This document shows positions 9,027 to 17,436 of a stretch of 53,797 nucleotides of DNA, piece after piece. Every line of letters begins with the position of its first letter. Positions within the stretch are counted from its first letter, which is position 1. The translations under genes were made by a program, and so were the position numbers. The notes under the pieces were generated by a model. That model was given only the letters and a program-made list of their open reading frames with translations, did not search any database and had not been told where the DNA came from. Source of the DNA: Xanthomonas euvesicatoria pv. euvesicatoria (GTDB lineage Bacteria; Pseudomonadota; Gammaproteobacteria; Xanthomonadales; Xanthomonadaceae); the NCBI RefSeq assembly GCF_020880415.1, contig NZ_JAJIUJ010000076.1, positions 1-53,797 of the forward strand. The letters run 5' to 3'.

Positions 9027-9847
9027 ACGCGGTAGAGCTGTTCGACCTGGAACTGCGCGTGCTGCTGGAAGCGGTCTTCCAGCGCTATCACTACGACTTC
9101 CGCGACTATGCGGTGTCGTCGTTGCGACGGCGCATGCGCCACGCGATGGCGCGTTTCGACTGCGCGCGCGTGGCCGATCTGCAGCACCGTCTGCTGCACG
9201 AGCCGGACACCTTCGCGCAGGCGATGCAGTTCTTCACCGTGCAGGTCTCGGAGATGTTCCGCGACCCGGCATATTTCCGCGTCCTGCGCGAGCATGCGGT
9301 GCCGGTCTTGCGTACCTATCCCTCGATCAAGCTCTGGGTGGCAGGCTGCAGTACCGGTGAAGAAGTCTGGTCCCTGGCCATCCTGCTGCACGAAGAAGGC
9401 CTGTTGGAAAAGGCGGTGATCTACGCCACCGACATCAACCCCGAAGCGCTGGGCATGGCCGAAGCCGGCGCCTATGGCATCGATCGTATCGCGCAGTTCA
9501 GCCGCAATTATCTGGACGCCGGTGGCCGCACCTCGCTGTCGGACTACTACACCACCGCTTACGACGGTGCGGTGTTCGACCGGCGCCTGAAACGCAATAT
9601 CGTGTTCGCCGATCACAGCCTGGCCACCGACACGGTGTTTTCCGAAGTCCACCTGGTGTCGTGCCGCAACGTGCTGATCTATTTCAACCGCAGCTTGCAG
9701 GATCGCGCGGTGGGGCTGTTCTACGACGCATTGGTGCATCGCGGATTTCTCGGATTGGGCAGCAAGGAGTCGCTGCAGTTCGGCGCGCACGCGCAGGCCT
9801 TTGAAGCCTGCGCGCGCGAGCAGCGGCTGTATCGGAAGGCCGCATGA
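9023..9847 (+). CDS. CheR-type protein-glutamate O-methyltransferase
   Basis: The 274-residue protein is a full-length CheR: an N-terminal helical domain followed by an S-adenosylmethionine-dependent methyltransferase domain. The AdoMet site is recognisable in WVAGCSTGEEVWSLAI, the acidic loop in YATDINPEALGMA, and the late motif in SCRNVLIYFN. Known CheR enzymes methylate glutamates of chemoreceptors. No chemoreceptor, CheA or CheW is encoded in the window, so the substrate is probably another protein, perhaps the coiled-coil region of the preceding kinase; that is an inference. The start codon overlaps the stop of the hybrid kinase and the stop overlaps the start of the CheB-like gene, so the three are almost certainly translated together. 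Confidence 0.92.
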   Translation: MNAVELFDLELRVLLEAVFQRYHYDFRDYAVSSLRRRMRHAMARFDCARVADLQHRLLHEPDTFAQAMQFFTVQVSEMFRDPAYFRVLREHAVPVLRTYPSIKLWVAGCSTGEEVWSLAILLHEEGLLEKAVIYATDINPEALGMAEAGAYGIDRIAQFSRNYLDAGGRTSLSDYYTTAYDGAVFDRRLKRNIVFADHSLATDTVFSEVHLVSCRNVLIYFNRSLQDRAVGLFYDALVHRGFLGLGSKESLQFGAHAQAFEACAREQRLYRKAA

Positions 9848-10428
9848 GCCGCGCGTCTGCAGCCCAGTGTTTCGATGCGATCGTGATCGGTGCCTCCGCC
9901 GGTGGCGTGATGGCCCTGCAGGCGTTGTTGTCCGGGCTGCCGGCAGATTTGCCGATGCCGGTGTTGGTCGTGCTGCATCTGCCGCGCGACCGCCCCAGCC
10001 ACATCGCCGAGCTGCTGGATGCGCGCTGCGCGTTGCCGGTGCGCGAGGCCGACGACAAGCAACCGCTGCTACCCGGCACCGTCACCATCGCCCCGCCCGA
10101 CTACCACCTGCTGGTGGAAACCCGCCACAGCCTGGCGTTGTCGATGGATGCGCCGGTGTTGTTTTCGCGCCCGGCGATCGACCTGCTGTTCGAATCGGCT
10201 GCCGATGTCTTCGGCGAACGCCTGCTGGCGATCCTGCTCACCGGTGCCAGCAGCGACGGCAGCGCCGGGGTGGCCGCGGTGCGTGCGGTGGGCGGTACCG
10301 CCTGGATCCAGCGCCCCGATGACGCCGCCGCCTCGTTGATGCCCGCCTCCGCTCTCGCCCACGCCGGCGCCGATGCGGTGCTGACCTTGCAAGCCATCTG
10401 CACCCGACTGGAAGCTTTTCACGCATGA
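9844..10428 (+). CDS. CheB-type methylesterase domain protein lacking a receiver
   Basis: This 194-residue protein is only the catalytic half of CheB, which removes methyl groups or deamidates glutamines on chemoreceptors. The catalytic triad is visible: S18 in IVIGASAGGV, H45 in VVLHLPRDRP and D138 in LLTGASSDGSAG. Classical CheB carries an N-terminal receiver that restrains the esterase until phosphorylated. Here that domain is missing, so activity is either constant or controlled by partner proteins, such as the receivers of the flanking kinases. The gene overlaps both neighbours by four bases (ATGA), between the CheR-like and receiver-kinase genes. A role in reversible methylation of a non-chemoreceptor protein is inferred. 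Confidence 0.92.
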   Translation: MSRASAAQCFDAIVIGASAGGVMALQALLSGLPADLPMPVLVVLHLPRDRPSHIAELLDARCALPVREADDKQPLLPGTVTIAPPDYHLLVETRHSLALSMDAPVLFSRPAIDLLFESAADVFGERLLAILLTGASSDGSAGVAAVRAVGGTAWIQRPDDAAASLMPASALAHAGADAVLTLQAICTRLEAFHA

Positions 10429-11555
10429 ACCTCACCGCGACCGGCCTGGCTGCAAGCAGCGACGACACCGAATCGACCAAGATCCTGATCGTGGACGATG
10501 TGCCGCAGAACCTGGTGGCCATGGAAGCGCTGCTGCAACGCGACGGCATCCGCGTGCTATGCGCCGCCTCCGGTGCGCAGGCGCTGGAACTGCTGCTCGA
10601 ACACGACGTGGCATTGGCGCTGCTGGACGTGCACATGCCGCAAATGGACGGTTTTTCGCTGGCGGAATTGATGCGCGGTTCGCAGCGCACCCGGCATGTG
10701 CCGATCATTTTCCTGACCGCCTCGCCAAACGATCCGATGCGCGCTTTCCAGGGTTATGAAACCGGCGCCGTGGATTTTCTGCACAAGCCGATCGAGCCGC
10801 ACGTGATCTTGAGCAAGGTCAACGTGTTCATCGAGTTGTACCAGCAGCGGCGGCTGCTCAAGGCGAGAAATGCCTCGCTCGAACGCGCGCTCACGCTCAA
10901 CGAAACCATGATGGCCGTGCTCACTCACGACCTGCGCACGCCGCTGTCGGTGATCCTGCTGTGCGCCGACAAACTCGGCCTGGATGTCGATGCCGACAGT
11001 TCGGCGGCGCGCACGCTGGAACACCTGGAAAACAGCGCGCACCGCATGTCGCGCATGGTCGAGCAATTGCTGGATTTTTCGCGCCTGCGCACCGATGGTT
11101 TGCCGATGCAGTTCGGCCCATGCAACCTGGGCGAGGTGGTGCACAGCGTGGTGGGCGAAGTGGCGCAGGCCAATCCACACACTACGATCGACCTGCGCAC
11201 CGAGGGCGATCTGGATGGCGATGGGGATGGCGACCGGTTGGCGCAGGTCGTGTCCAATCTGGTCGGCAACGCCGTCCTGCATGGCGGACGCCATCCGGTG
11301 CAGGTGCATCTGGATGGACGCGAACACGACACCCTGCGCCTGTCGGTGCGCAACGCCGGCAGCATCCCCGACAGCCTGATGCCGCGCCTGTTCGAACCGT
11401 TCAAGGCCAGCTTCCATGCCAGCCAAGGACTGGGACTGGGCCTGTTCATCGCCGACCAGTTCGTCAAGGCACACGGCGGCACGCTGCAGGCGCGCAACGA
11501 GGACGGCGATGTGGTCTTCGAAGCACGACTGCGCCGCCACAACCTGGCAGCCTGA
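10425..11555 (+). CDS. Receiver-histidine kinase protein (REC-HisKA-HATPase)
   Basis: The 376-residue protein places a receiver first (residues about 18-135; acidic pair in ILIVDDVPQN, acceptor in LLDVHMPQMDG, lysine in FLHKPIEP). A short helical linker follows, then a HisKA domain with H box LTHDLRTPLSV near residue 165, and an HATPase domain (about 265-370) with N box NLVGNAVLHGG and a G2 box QGLGLGLFIADQ. The G1 region reads VRNAGSIPD, weaker than the usual DNGxGI. This order lets an upstream kinase control the protein by phosphorylating its receiver. It is the last gene of the hybrid kinase-CheR-CheB operon (ATGA overlap at the start). It has no membrane segment and no DNA-binding domain. 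Confidence 0.9.
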   Translation: MNLTATGLAASSDDTESTKILIVDDVPQNLVAMEALLQRDGIRVLCAASGAQALELLLEHDVALALLDVHMPQMDGFSLAELMRGSQRTRHVPIIFLTASPNDPMRAFQGYETGAVDFLHKPIEPHVILSKVNVFIELYQQRRLLKARNASLERALTLNETMMAVLTHDLRTPLSVILLCADKLGLDVDADSSAARTLEHLENSAHRMSRMVEQLLDFSRLRTDGLPMQFGPCNLGEVVHSVVGEVAQANPHTTIDLRTEGDLDGDGDGDRLAQVVSNLVGNAVLHGGRHPVQVHLDGREHDTLRLSVRNAGSIPDSLMPRLFEPFKASFHASQGLGLGLFIADQFVKAHGGTLQARNEDGDVVFEARLRRHNLAA

Positions 11556-11882
11556 CCGCCGCACGTTCCCGGCGGCTGCAGTGCCGAGGCGCGCGCAGGT
11601 GTGCGACCAGCGCATCTTGGCCGATGGATTGCCGCGGCCTCCAGCAAGAGGGGCCAACAGCGCGCTGCCGTCGATCAACGCACAACAGATCCGCTGCCGC
11701 CGTGTCAGCGAGCCCGACAGCCAGCGCCTTGGCAGTGCGCCAGGCGGCCCAGGTGACAGCCAACTCAAGCAGTGCCGTTGCACCCCATGCGCCGTATGCT
11801 CGTGCGGCCAGCGCGCTGGACGCACGCTCCTGCCCCACTGCTCTCCAGTTCTTGGTCGTACGAACATCCCTTGGTCATCCTC

Positions 11883-11901
11883 GGGTGCACACCGTGCACC
11901 C
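11883..11901. promoter_or_regulatory. Perfect palindrome before the DUF1428 gene, candidate operator
   Basis: GGGTGCAC, three bases, then GTGCACCC: two perfect 8-base arms ending 17 bases before the ATG at 11919. The size and symmetry fit a dimeric repressor site; an RNA hairpin in the leader is the alternative. No regulator is identified. Confidence 0.4.
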
Positions 11902-11908
11902 CGTCTGC

Positions 11909-11913
11909 GGAGG
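11909..11913 (+). promoter_or_regulatory. Strong Shine-Dalgarno that sets the DUF1428 start
   Basis: GGAGG lies five bases before the ATG at 11919. The open frame runs further upstream, but this site and family length both place the start here. Confidence 0.7.
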
Positions 11914-11918
11914 TGGTT

Positions 11919-12284
11919 ATGTCGTATATCGATGGTTTTGTGCTTGCCGTCCCCACGGCCAACAAAGAAGCATTCATCGCGCATGCCCGCATGGGCGATG
12001 CGGTCATCATGGAATACGGTGCGCTGCGTGTAGTGGAGTGTTGGGGCGACGATGTCCAGCCGGGGCAATGGACCGATTTCTATCGCGCCGTGGATGCCAC
12101 CGCCGAAGAGACCGTGGTGTTTTCCTGGATCGAATGGCCGGACAAGGCCACCCGCGATGAGGGCATGCGCAAGATGATGGAAGACCCACGCATGGACCCG
12201 TCAGTCAATCCGATGCCATTCGATGGCAAGCGCATGGTCTACGGTGGCTTCGTGCCGATCGTGGCGCTGGGCCAATCGGCGTGA
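11919..12284 (+). CDS. DUF1428 family protein (YbaA-like)
   Basis: A small, soluble 121-residue protein of the DUF1428 family, which adopts a ferredoxin-like fold related to dimeric alpha-beta barrel proteins. The start MSYIDGFVLAVPTANKEAF is typical of the family, as are the central VFSWIEWPDKATRD segment and the C-terminal GKRMVYGGF. No catalytic role is established for these proteins. The start is fixed by a GGAGG five bases upstream. The gene stands alone, with a perfect palindrome directly upstream that may be an operator, and trxC follows on the same strand after 173 bases. It could be a stress-linked gene given that neighbour, but that is only positional inference. Confidence 0.9.
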   Translation: MSYIDGFVLAVPTANKEAFIAHARMGDAVIMEYGALRVVECWGDDVQPGQWTDFYRAVDATAEETVVFSWIEWPDKATRDEGMRKMMEDPRMDPSVNPMPFDGKRMVYGGFVPIVALGQSA

Positions 12285-12457
12285 GCGATGTGGGGCGTGG
12301 CGGCCCGCAGGAGCTTGGCCAGGCATGCGCAGGCTGGTGCCGCCGCTGGCATTGGGCACGGAATCGCTGGTGGTGATCGCTACACTGGCCGCATGCAGCA
12401 TGCGCCGCCAGCGATGGCCGGAGACAGCGCAGGCAGCGCCGCCGACTGGAGACCAAC

Positions 12458-12904
12458 ATGACCGATGCACCACTACTGATCGCCTGCCCGAGTTGCGCTG
12501 CGATGAACCGTATTGCGCCCACGCGCCTGCGCGATGCGCCCAACTGCGGCAGCTGCCATCGGCCGCTGTTCCTGGGGACGCCGGTGGCCTTGTCGGCTGC
12601 AGATTTCGACAAGCATGCGGTGCGCAGTGCACTGCCGCTGGTGGTGGATTTCTGGGCACCTTGGTGCGGGCCATGCCTGAGCATGGCGCCGAAATTTGCC
12701 GCAGCCGCTGCAGCATTGGAACCGCAGGTGCGCCTGGCCAAGGTGGATACCGACCTGCATCCGGCGCTGGGCACGCGCTTTGGCATCCGCAGCATTCCCA
12801 CCTTGCTGGTCATCCAGGGCGGGCAGGAACTGGGCCGTCATTCCGGCGCGGTGAGCAGCGCGCAAATCGTCAACTGGGTGCGCTCTGTCCTGAGCAAGCG
12901 GTGA
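12458..12904 (+). CDS. trxC: Thioredoxin 2 with N-terminal zinc finger
   Basis: The 148-residue protein has the two-part structure of thioredoxin 2. The N-terminal zinc-binding segment has two CxxC pairs (C10/C13 and C30/C33). The thioredoxin domain has the active site WAPWCGPC (C70/C73) and the cis-proline region RSIPTLLVI. It reduces cytoplasmic disulfides, and thioredoxin 2 is typically linked to oxidative stress through zinc release. A GGAG sits a few bases before the ATG. The gene is convergent with the TonB-dependent receptor gene; a 10-bp-stem hairpin lies between the two ends. Confidence 0.95.
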   Translation: MTDAPLLIACPSCAAMNRIAPTRLRDAPNCGSCHRPLFLGTPVALSAADFDKHAVRSALPLVVDFWAPWCGPCLSMAPKFAAAAAALEPQVRLAKVDTDLHPALGTRFGIRSIPTLLVIQGGQELGRHSGAVSSAQIVNWVRSVLSKR

Positions 12905-12962
12905 AACGACACGACGACCAGCTGCGCATACACGCAGTCGGCCTATCCACCTGCAGGAAACA

Positions 12963-12988
12963 TCACTGCGGCGCAGTTGCCGCAGTGA
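12963..12988. terminator. Hairpin between convergent trxC and TonB-dependent receptor genes
   Basis: A perfect 10-bp stem (TCACTGCGGC and its complement) closes a six-base loop, 58 bases after trxC and 33 bases beyond the receptor stop. There is no U-tract on either strand, so it may stabilise or end transcripts without being a classical intrinsic terminator. Confidence 0.4.
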
Positions 12989-13021
12989 CTGCATCAGCCG
13001 ATCAACCAGGCGATCAACCGG

Positions 13022-15391
13022 TTACTGCCAGTTGACGTTGACCGACACCCCAACGACACGCGGCTCGTTGTAGACCGCGGCCATGTAGTTTTCGATCACA
13101 CCCTTGAGGTTCTTTTCGTTGGTGATGTTGCGCGCGAACGCCGCCACTTCCCAGGCACCGTAGCCACCGGTGTAACCCAGCTTGAGGCCACCTTCGAAAT
13201 TACCGTCGGAACGGAACTCGGTGGAGTCGTACAGCACGAAGCTGGTCTGGCCCTGCTTGTTCCAGTCGGTGGACACGAAGAACGCGCCGTCGTTGCCCAC
13301 CGGGATGTCGTAGCGCGCGGCCAGGTTGAGGTTGTACTTGGGCGCGTTGGGCAGCGGGTTGCCGTCGATCTGGGCGAAGGTGTTGGCACCTACGCGGATG
13401 GTCGGGTCGTTGACGGTGCACACCACCACGCCATTGAGCGCGCAGGCCTGCGCAAACACGCGCTTATCGTGGATTTCGCTGTGCAACAGGCTCAGGCCGG
13501 CGGTGATCGACAGGTTGGAGATCGGGCGCCAGTCCAGGTCCGCTTCCATGCCGTAGGCCTTGGCCTTGTCGGCATTGAACAGCACGCCATTGCCGTCCGA
13601 GTCGTTGCCGTTGAGCTGGATATCGTCGACCGTGTAGGTGAAGCCGCTGACATTCAGGCGCAGACGGTTCTCGAACAGGCTGCTCTTGATGCCGGCTTCC
13701 CACGACAGGATGGTTTCCGAATCGGCGGTAGTGAAGTCCGAATTGAACACCGCGCTGCGGCCCTGGATGGTGGGGCCACGGAAACCGCGCGCCACGCGCG
13801 CATACACGCTCAGCTGCGGGTCGATCTCATACATCGCGCTCAGATCCCAGCTGGGCTGGGTGTCGGACATGCGCACATCGCGCCGGCCGCGGTAGGTCAC
13901 CACACCGGCTGCGGTATCGGCGGTCTTGAGCAGACGGGTTTCCTTGGTGTCCTTGGTCTGGCGGATGCCGGCGGTAAGCGTCAGCGCGTCGGTCGCCTTG
14001 TAGCTGAGCTGCCCGAAGCCGGCCCACGAGGTATTGGTATTGCGCAGGCGCACCCAGTTATTCGGGTTGCGCGCGGCGGTCTGCAGGAAATAGGCACGTT
14101 GATAGAAATCGGTGGTGTCGCGGCCGTCGAAATAGAACGCGCCCACCTGCCACTGCAGGGCCTCGTCGCCTTCGCTGGCCAGGCGCAGTTCCTGCGTGTA
14201 CTGGTCCAGGTCGCGGATCTGTCCCATCGACTGGCCAAAGCCGTTCGGCACGCCATTGACCGGGTAATTGGCGGCAGCACCGCCATCGGTGTCGCCACGG
14301 CTGTAGCCGGAAGTGGTTTCGTAGGCGGTGATGGAGGTCAGCGACACGCCACCGAAGTCGTAAATCGCCTTGAGCGAGCCGCCATCGGTTTGATACGCCT
14401 GCGGGTTGTCGTGCCCCTCATCATAGGCCACACGGTCGCGCGGCACGTCCACCTTGTCGCTGCCACGCGTGATCGCGTTGCGCAGGAACAAGGTGGAAGT
14501 GCCGTCGTAATCGCGCGTGTGCACCGAGCCCAGCAGCGAAAACGCATCGTTGGGCTTGAGCAAGACCTGCAGGCGCGCATTGCGGTCGTTGTAACCGCCC
14601 ATCGCGTCCTTGCGCGGGGTGCGCGTGCCATCGGCGCTGCTGCCGGCAAAGGTGTTGTCCACCCAATCGTCGCGGTGCTGGTACAACGCGGACACGCGGA
14701 ACGACAGCACGTCGTTGATGGGGCCACCGAAGCCGCCATCCAGCGAGATGGTGTTGTAGCTGCCGTAGCTGGCGTTGACGCGACCGGTGTAGGTGTCGCT
14801 GGGCTTGACGGTGTCGAACTTGACGATGCCGGCGGTGGTGTTGCGGCCGAACAGCGTGCCTTGCGGACCGCGCAGCACTTCGACCTGGTCCACGTCATAG
14901 ACCGGATTGGATTTGAGCACGACATGCTCCAGCACCACATCGTCCTGGATGATGGAGACCGGCTGCGAGGCACCCAGGTAGAAATCGATATTGCCCAGGC
15001 CACGGATATAGAAGCGCGGGAAGATGCGCCCGGTGGTGGTTTCAGCGTAGAAGCCCGGCACGCGGCCGGACAGGGCCAGCAGCGTGTCATCGCCACCGGC
15101 GGTGTAGTCGCGCATCGCTGCGCCCTGCACCACGCCCACCGAGACCGGCACGTCCTGCAGGTTCTGCTCGCGGTGCTCGGCGGTGACGGTGACCGTGTCC
15201 AGCGCGGTCGGGCTGGCTTCGCCCTGGGTCGCCGGCGCTTGCTGCGCAGACGCGGTTGCCGCCAGCGAGGCTAGCAACAGGCCGGCGCAGGCACGGGCCA
15301 GCGGCGTGCGCTGCAAGGCGGTGCGGCGGCGCGCAGCGACCTGTGCAATAGCGGACACCGGCGACGGAAAGACAGGCGAGTACAACGACAT
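13022..15391 (-). CDS. TonB-dependent outer-membrane receptor
   Basis: The 789-residue protein has a signal peptide (residues about 1-47, ending near ATASAQ), a TonB-box-like DTVTVTAEH, a plug domain (RFYIRGLGNIDF, then VEVLRGPQGTLFGRNTTAG) and a long beta-barrel ending in tryptophan-glutamine (VSVNVNWQ). It would import a ligand across the outer membrane using TonB energy. The start MSLYSPVF was chosen because the longer frame adds an arginine-rich stretch before the signal peptide. It diverges from a GH43 glycosidase gene. Xanthomonas is known for carbohydrate-utilisation loci pairing such receptors with plant-cell-wall enzymes, so an arabinoxylan or xylan fragment is the likely ligand. A siderophore or other ligand cannot be excluded from sequence. 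Confidence 0.93.
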   Translation of the reverse strand: MSLYSPVFPSPVSAIAQVAARRRTALQRTPLARACAGLLLASLAATASAQQAPATQGEASPTALDTVTVTAEHREQNLQDVPVSVGVVQGAAMRDYTAGGDDTLLALSGRVPGFYAETTTGRIFPRFYIRGLGNIDFYLGASQPVSIIQDDVVLEHVVLKSNPVYDVDQVEVLRGPQGTLFGRNTTAGIVKFDTVKPSDTYTGRVNASYGSYNTISLDGGFGGPINDVLSFRVSALYQHRDDWVDNTFAGSSADGTRTPRKDAMGGYNDRNARLQVLLKPNDAFSLLGSVHTRDYDGTSTLFLRNAITRGSDKVDVPRDRVAYDEGHDNPQAYQTDGGSLKAIYDFGGVSLTSITAYETTSGYSRGDTDGGAAANYPVNGVPNGFGQSMGQIRDLDQYTQELRLASEGDEALQWQVGAFYFDGRDTTDFYQRAYFLQTAARNPNNWVRLRNTNTSWAGFGQLSYKATDALTLTAGIRQTKDTKETRLLKTADTAAGVVTYRGRRDVRMSDTQPSWDLSAMYEIDPQLSVYARVARGFRGPTIQGRSAVFNSDFTTADSETILSWEAGIKSSLFENRLRLNVSGFTYTVDDIQLNGNDSDGNGVLFNADKAKAYGMEADLDWRPISNLSITAGLSLLHSEIHDKRVFAQACALNGVVVCTVNDPTIRVGANTFAQIDGNPLPNAPKYNLNLAARYDIPVGNDGAFFVSTDWNKQGQTSFVLYDSTEFRSDGNFEGGLKLGYTGGYGAWEVAAFARNITNEKNLKGVIENYMAAVYNEPRVVGVSVNVNWQ

Positions 15392-15445
15392 GCGGGTTGA
15401 TCCTAGGTAGTGATGCGAGGTGATGACACAGCGTCGAAGCCGTTT

Positions 15446-15666
15446 GGCATGGCACGCCGGTTGGCGGCGCCGCGTGGCGCCGCGTGGCGCCGCGCGCACG
15501 ATATGTCAGCAATGTTGCAGCGAAGTGGCAGCGCCCGGTCCACACACCCCGCCACGCGCGTGGAGGCCTGCCACCACGCGGGGTTGGCATCGCAAAACGT
15601 CATGCCACGCCGCCCTGCGTGCTGTCATGCTGGTGTCGTACTGGCGTTGCGCCAGGGCATGGCACG
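15446..15666. repeat. Exact 11-base direct repeat in a divergent promoter region
   Basis: GGCATGGCACG occurs at 15446-15456 and again at 15656-15666, near the starts of the two divergent genes. Between them, the decamer CGCGTGGCGC is repeated twice in tandem (15471-15490). Together they suggest paired operator sites for co-regulation of the receptor and the GH43 gene. Confidence 0.4.
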
Positions 15667-15671
15667 AGGGG
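15666..15671 (+). promoter_or_regulatory. Shine-Dalgarno supporting a TTG start for the GH43 gene
   Basis: GAGGGG lies five bases before TTG at 15677. The nearest upstream ATG (15659) has no comparable site and overlaps this one, so TTG is the better start. Confidence 0.6.
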
Positions 15672-15676
15672 ATCTC

Positions 15677-17344
15677 TTGAAACGACTCGCATGGGTGGCC
15701 GGCCTGCTGGCCGCATTGATCTGTCAGCTGGCGCATGCCGGCACCGCGTTGATCACGCAGATCGATTACCAAGGCGACGATGGTGGCCCCGCGCCAACCG
15801 CCGCGCAGTACCGCAACCCGGTCGTGGCCGGTTTTCATCCGGACCCGTCGGCGGTGCGCGTCGGCGACGATTTTTATCTGGTGAATTCCAGTTTCGGCTA
15901 CTTCCCCGGCCTGCCGGTGTTCAAGAGCAGCGACCTGGTGCATTGGAACCAGATCGGCAACGCGATCGACCGTCCAACCCAGATCAACTACGGCAACGAC
16001 GAACTGACCCGCGGCCTGTTTGCCGCCAGCATCAGCTACCACGCTGGCACCTTCTATATCGCCAACACCTGTTTCTACTGCGATGGCGGCAATTTCCTGA
16101 TCACCGCCACCGATCCGGCCGGGCCGTGGTCGGATCCGATCTGGCTGGACGTCAAGGGCATCGACCCCTCGCTGTTTTTCGATGACGATGGCAGTGCCTG
16201 GCTGGTCAACAACGACGTGCCGGCCGGCAAGCTGCGCTACGACGGGCACCGCGCCATCTGGCTGCAGCGGCTGGATCTGGCCAGCATGAAGTTGGTCGGC
16301 ACCCGTCAGGTGATCGTGGATTCGGGCTTCAAGCCGGCCACCAATCCCGAACACATCGAAGGCCCGCACCTGTTCCGCCGCGATGGCTACTACTACCTCA
16401 CCGCGGCCGAAGGTGGCACCGGCGAGCAGCATGCGCAGATGATCTACCGCAGCCGCCAGATCACCGGGCCATACGAAACCTGGAGCGGCAATCCGGTACT
16501 CACCCAACGCGACCTGGACCCATTGCGCAATGCGCCGATCACCTCGGCCGGGCATGCACAGTTCGTCGAACTCAAGGACGGCACATGGTGGGCGGTGTTT
16601 CTCGCAACGCGCCCTTACCGCGGCAATCACTACAACCTGGGCCGGGAAACCTTCCTGTTGCCAGTGCAATGGCGCGATGGCTGGCCGGTGGTGCTGCCGC
16701 ACGGCGCCGCGGTCCCTGTCGTGGCAGCGCGCCCACCCTTGCCGGCGGGCACGCAGCCCCTGCCGACCACCGGGCCGATGCAGTGGAGCGAGCGCTTCGG
16801 GGATGCGCGCGTGCCAATGCAATGGATGACCATCCACCCACCCATCAGGCCGTGGTATCAGCCCGGCGCGCAAGGCTTGCGCGTGACGCCGGCAAACATT
16901 GCGCTGGGCGATATCGGCCGTGGTCAGCCGGCCTATCTGGGTCATCGCCTGCAGCATCATCACGCCACCTTGGTCGCCAGCGTGGATGGCAGCGCGCTGG
17001 CACCAGGCGAACAGGCCGGTCTGGCGATCGTGGCCAAGGAGAGCAACTTCCTGGCAGCAATGCTGGTGCGCGAGGACAGCGGCGCTGCGGTGGTGCTGTA
17101 TCGCCGCGCCGGACCGCAACAGCCCGGCACCGGCACCGAACTGGCACGCGCGCCACTGCCCGATGCCACGCAACCGGTGAAACTGCGCTTTGCGCTGGAC
17201 GCCGCACGCGTGCGCGTGGATTACGCCGTCGGCCAGGGGCAGTGGCAGACGCTGCTCGAACAAGGCGATGCAAGTGTGCTCAGTACCGAGTCGGCCGGCG
17301 GTTTTCTTGGCGCCACATTCGGGCCGTACGCGTATGCGCGCTAA
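15677..17344 (+). CDS. Exported GH43 glycosidase (beta-xylosidase/arabinofuranosidase type)
   Basis: A 555-residue enzyme beginning at TTG, giving a clean signal peptide (MKRLAWVAGLLAALICQLAHA). The five-bladed propeller of GH43 follows. The general-base aspartate is in NPVVAGFHPDPSAV, the pKa-modulating aspartate in the DVKGIDPSLFFDDDG segment, and the acid glutamate in HIEGPHLFRRDGYYYL. The C-terminal 200 residues form the beta-sandwich domain common in exo-acting xylosidases and arabinofuranosidases. It should trim xylo- or arabino-oligosaccharides in the periplasm or outside the cell. It is divergent from the TonB-dependent receptor, which supports a joint uptake-degradation unit. Exact specificity (xylose or arabinose) cannot be read from sequence. 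The ATG at 15659 is the alternative start. Confidence 0.92.
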   Translation: MKRLAWVAGLLAALICQLAHAGTALITQIDYQGDDGGPAPTAAQYRNPVVAGFHPDPSAVRVGDDFYLVNSSFGYFPGLPVFKSSDLVHWNQIGNAIDRPTQINYGNDELTRGLFAASISYHAGTFYIANTCFYCDGGNFLITATDPAGPWSDPIWLDVKGIDPSLFFDDDGSAWLVNNDVPAGKLRYDGHRAIWLQRLDLASMKLVGTRQVIVDSGFKPATNPEHIEGPHLFRRDGYYYLTAAEGGTGEQHAQMIYRSRQITGPYETWSGNPVLTQRDLDPLRNAPITSAGHAQFVELKDGTWWAVFLATRPYRGNHYNLGRETFLLPVQWRDGWPVVLPHGAAVPVVAARPPLPAGTQPLPTTGPMQWSERFGDARVPMQWMTIHPPIRPWYQPGAQGLRVTPANIALGDIGRGQPAYLGHRLQHHHATLVASVDGSALAPGEQAGLAIVAKESNFLAAMLVREDSGAAVVLYRRAGPQQPGTGTELARAPLPDATQPVKLRFALDAARVRVDYAVGQGQWQTLLEQGDASVLSTESAGGFLGATFGPYAYAR

Positions 17345-17436
17345 GCCAAGTGCAGGAACGTGGCTGCACGCCCGGTGCATGCGCAGGCCGCGCCCGCCCC
17401 GCAGCGACGCATGCGTGTTTGGAGCCGCTTAACGCC

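Larger units (their letters stand above)
11556..11918. other. Intergenic stretch before the DUF1428 gene
   Basis: These 363 bases lie between the signalling operon and the DUF1428 gene. Open frames exist on both strands but none has convincing composition, start signal or recognisable product. The only clear signal is the palindrome at 11883-11901, listed separately. Confidence 0.5.
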
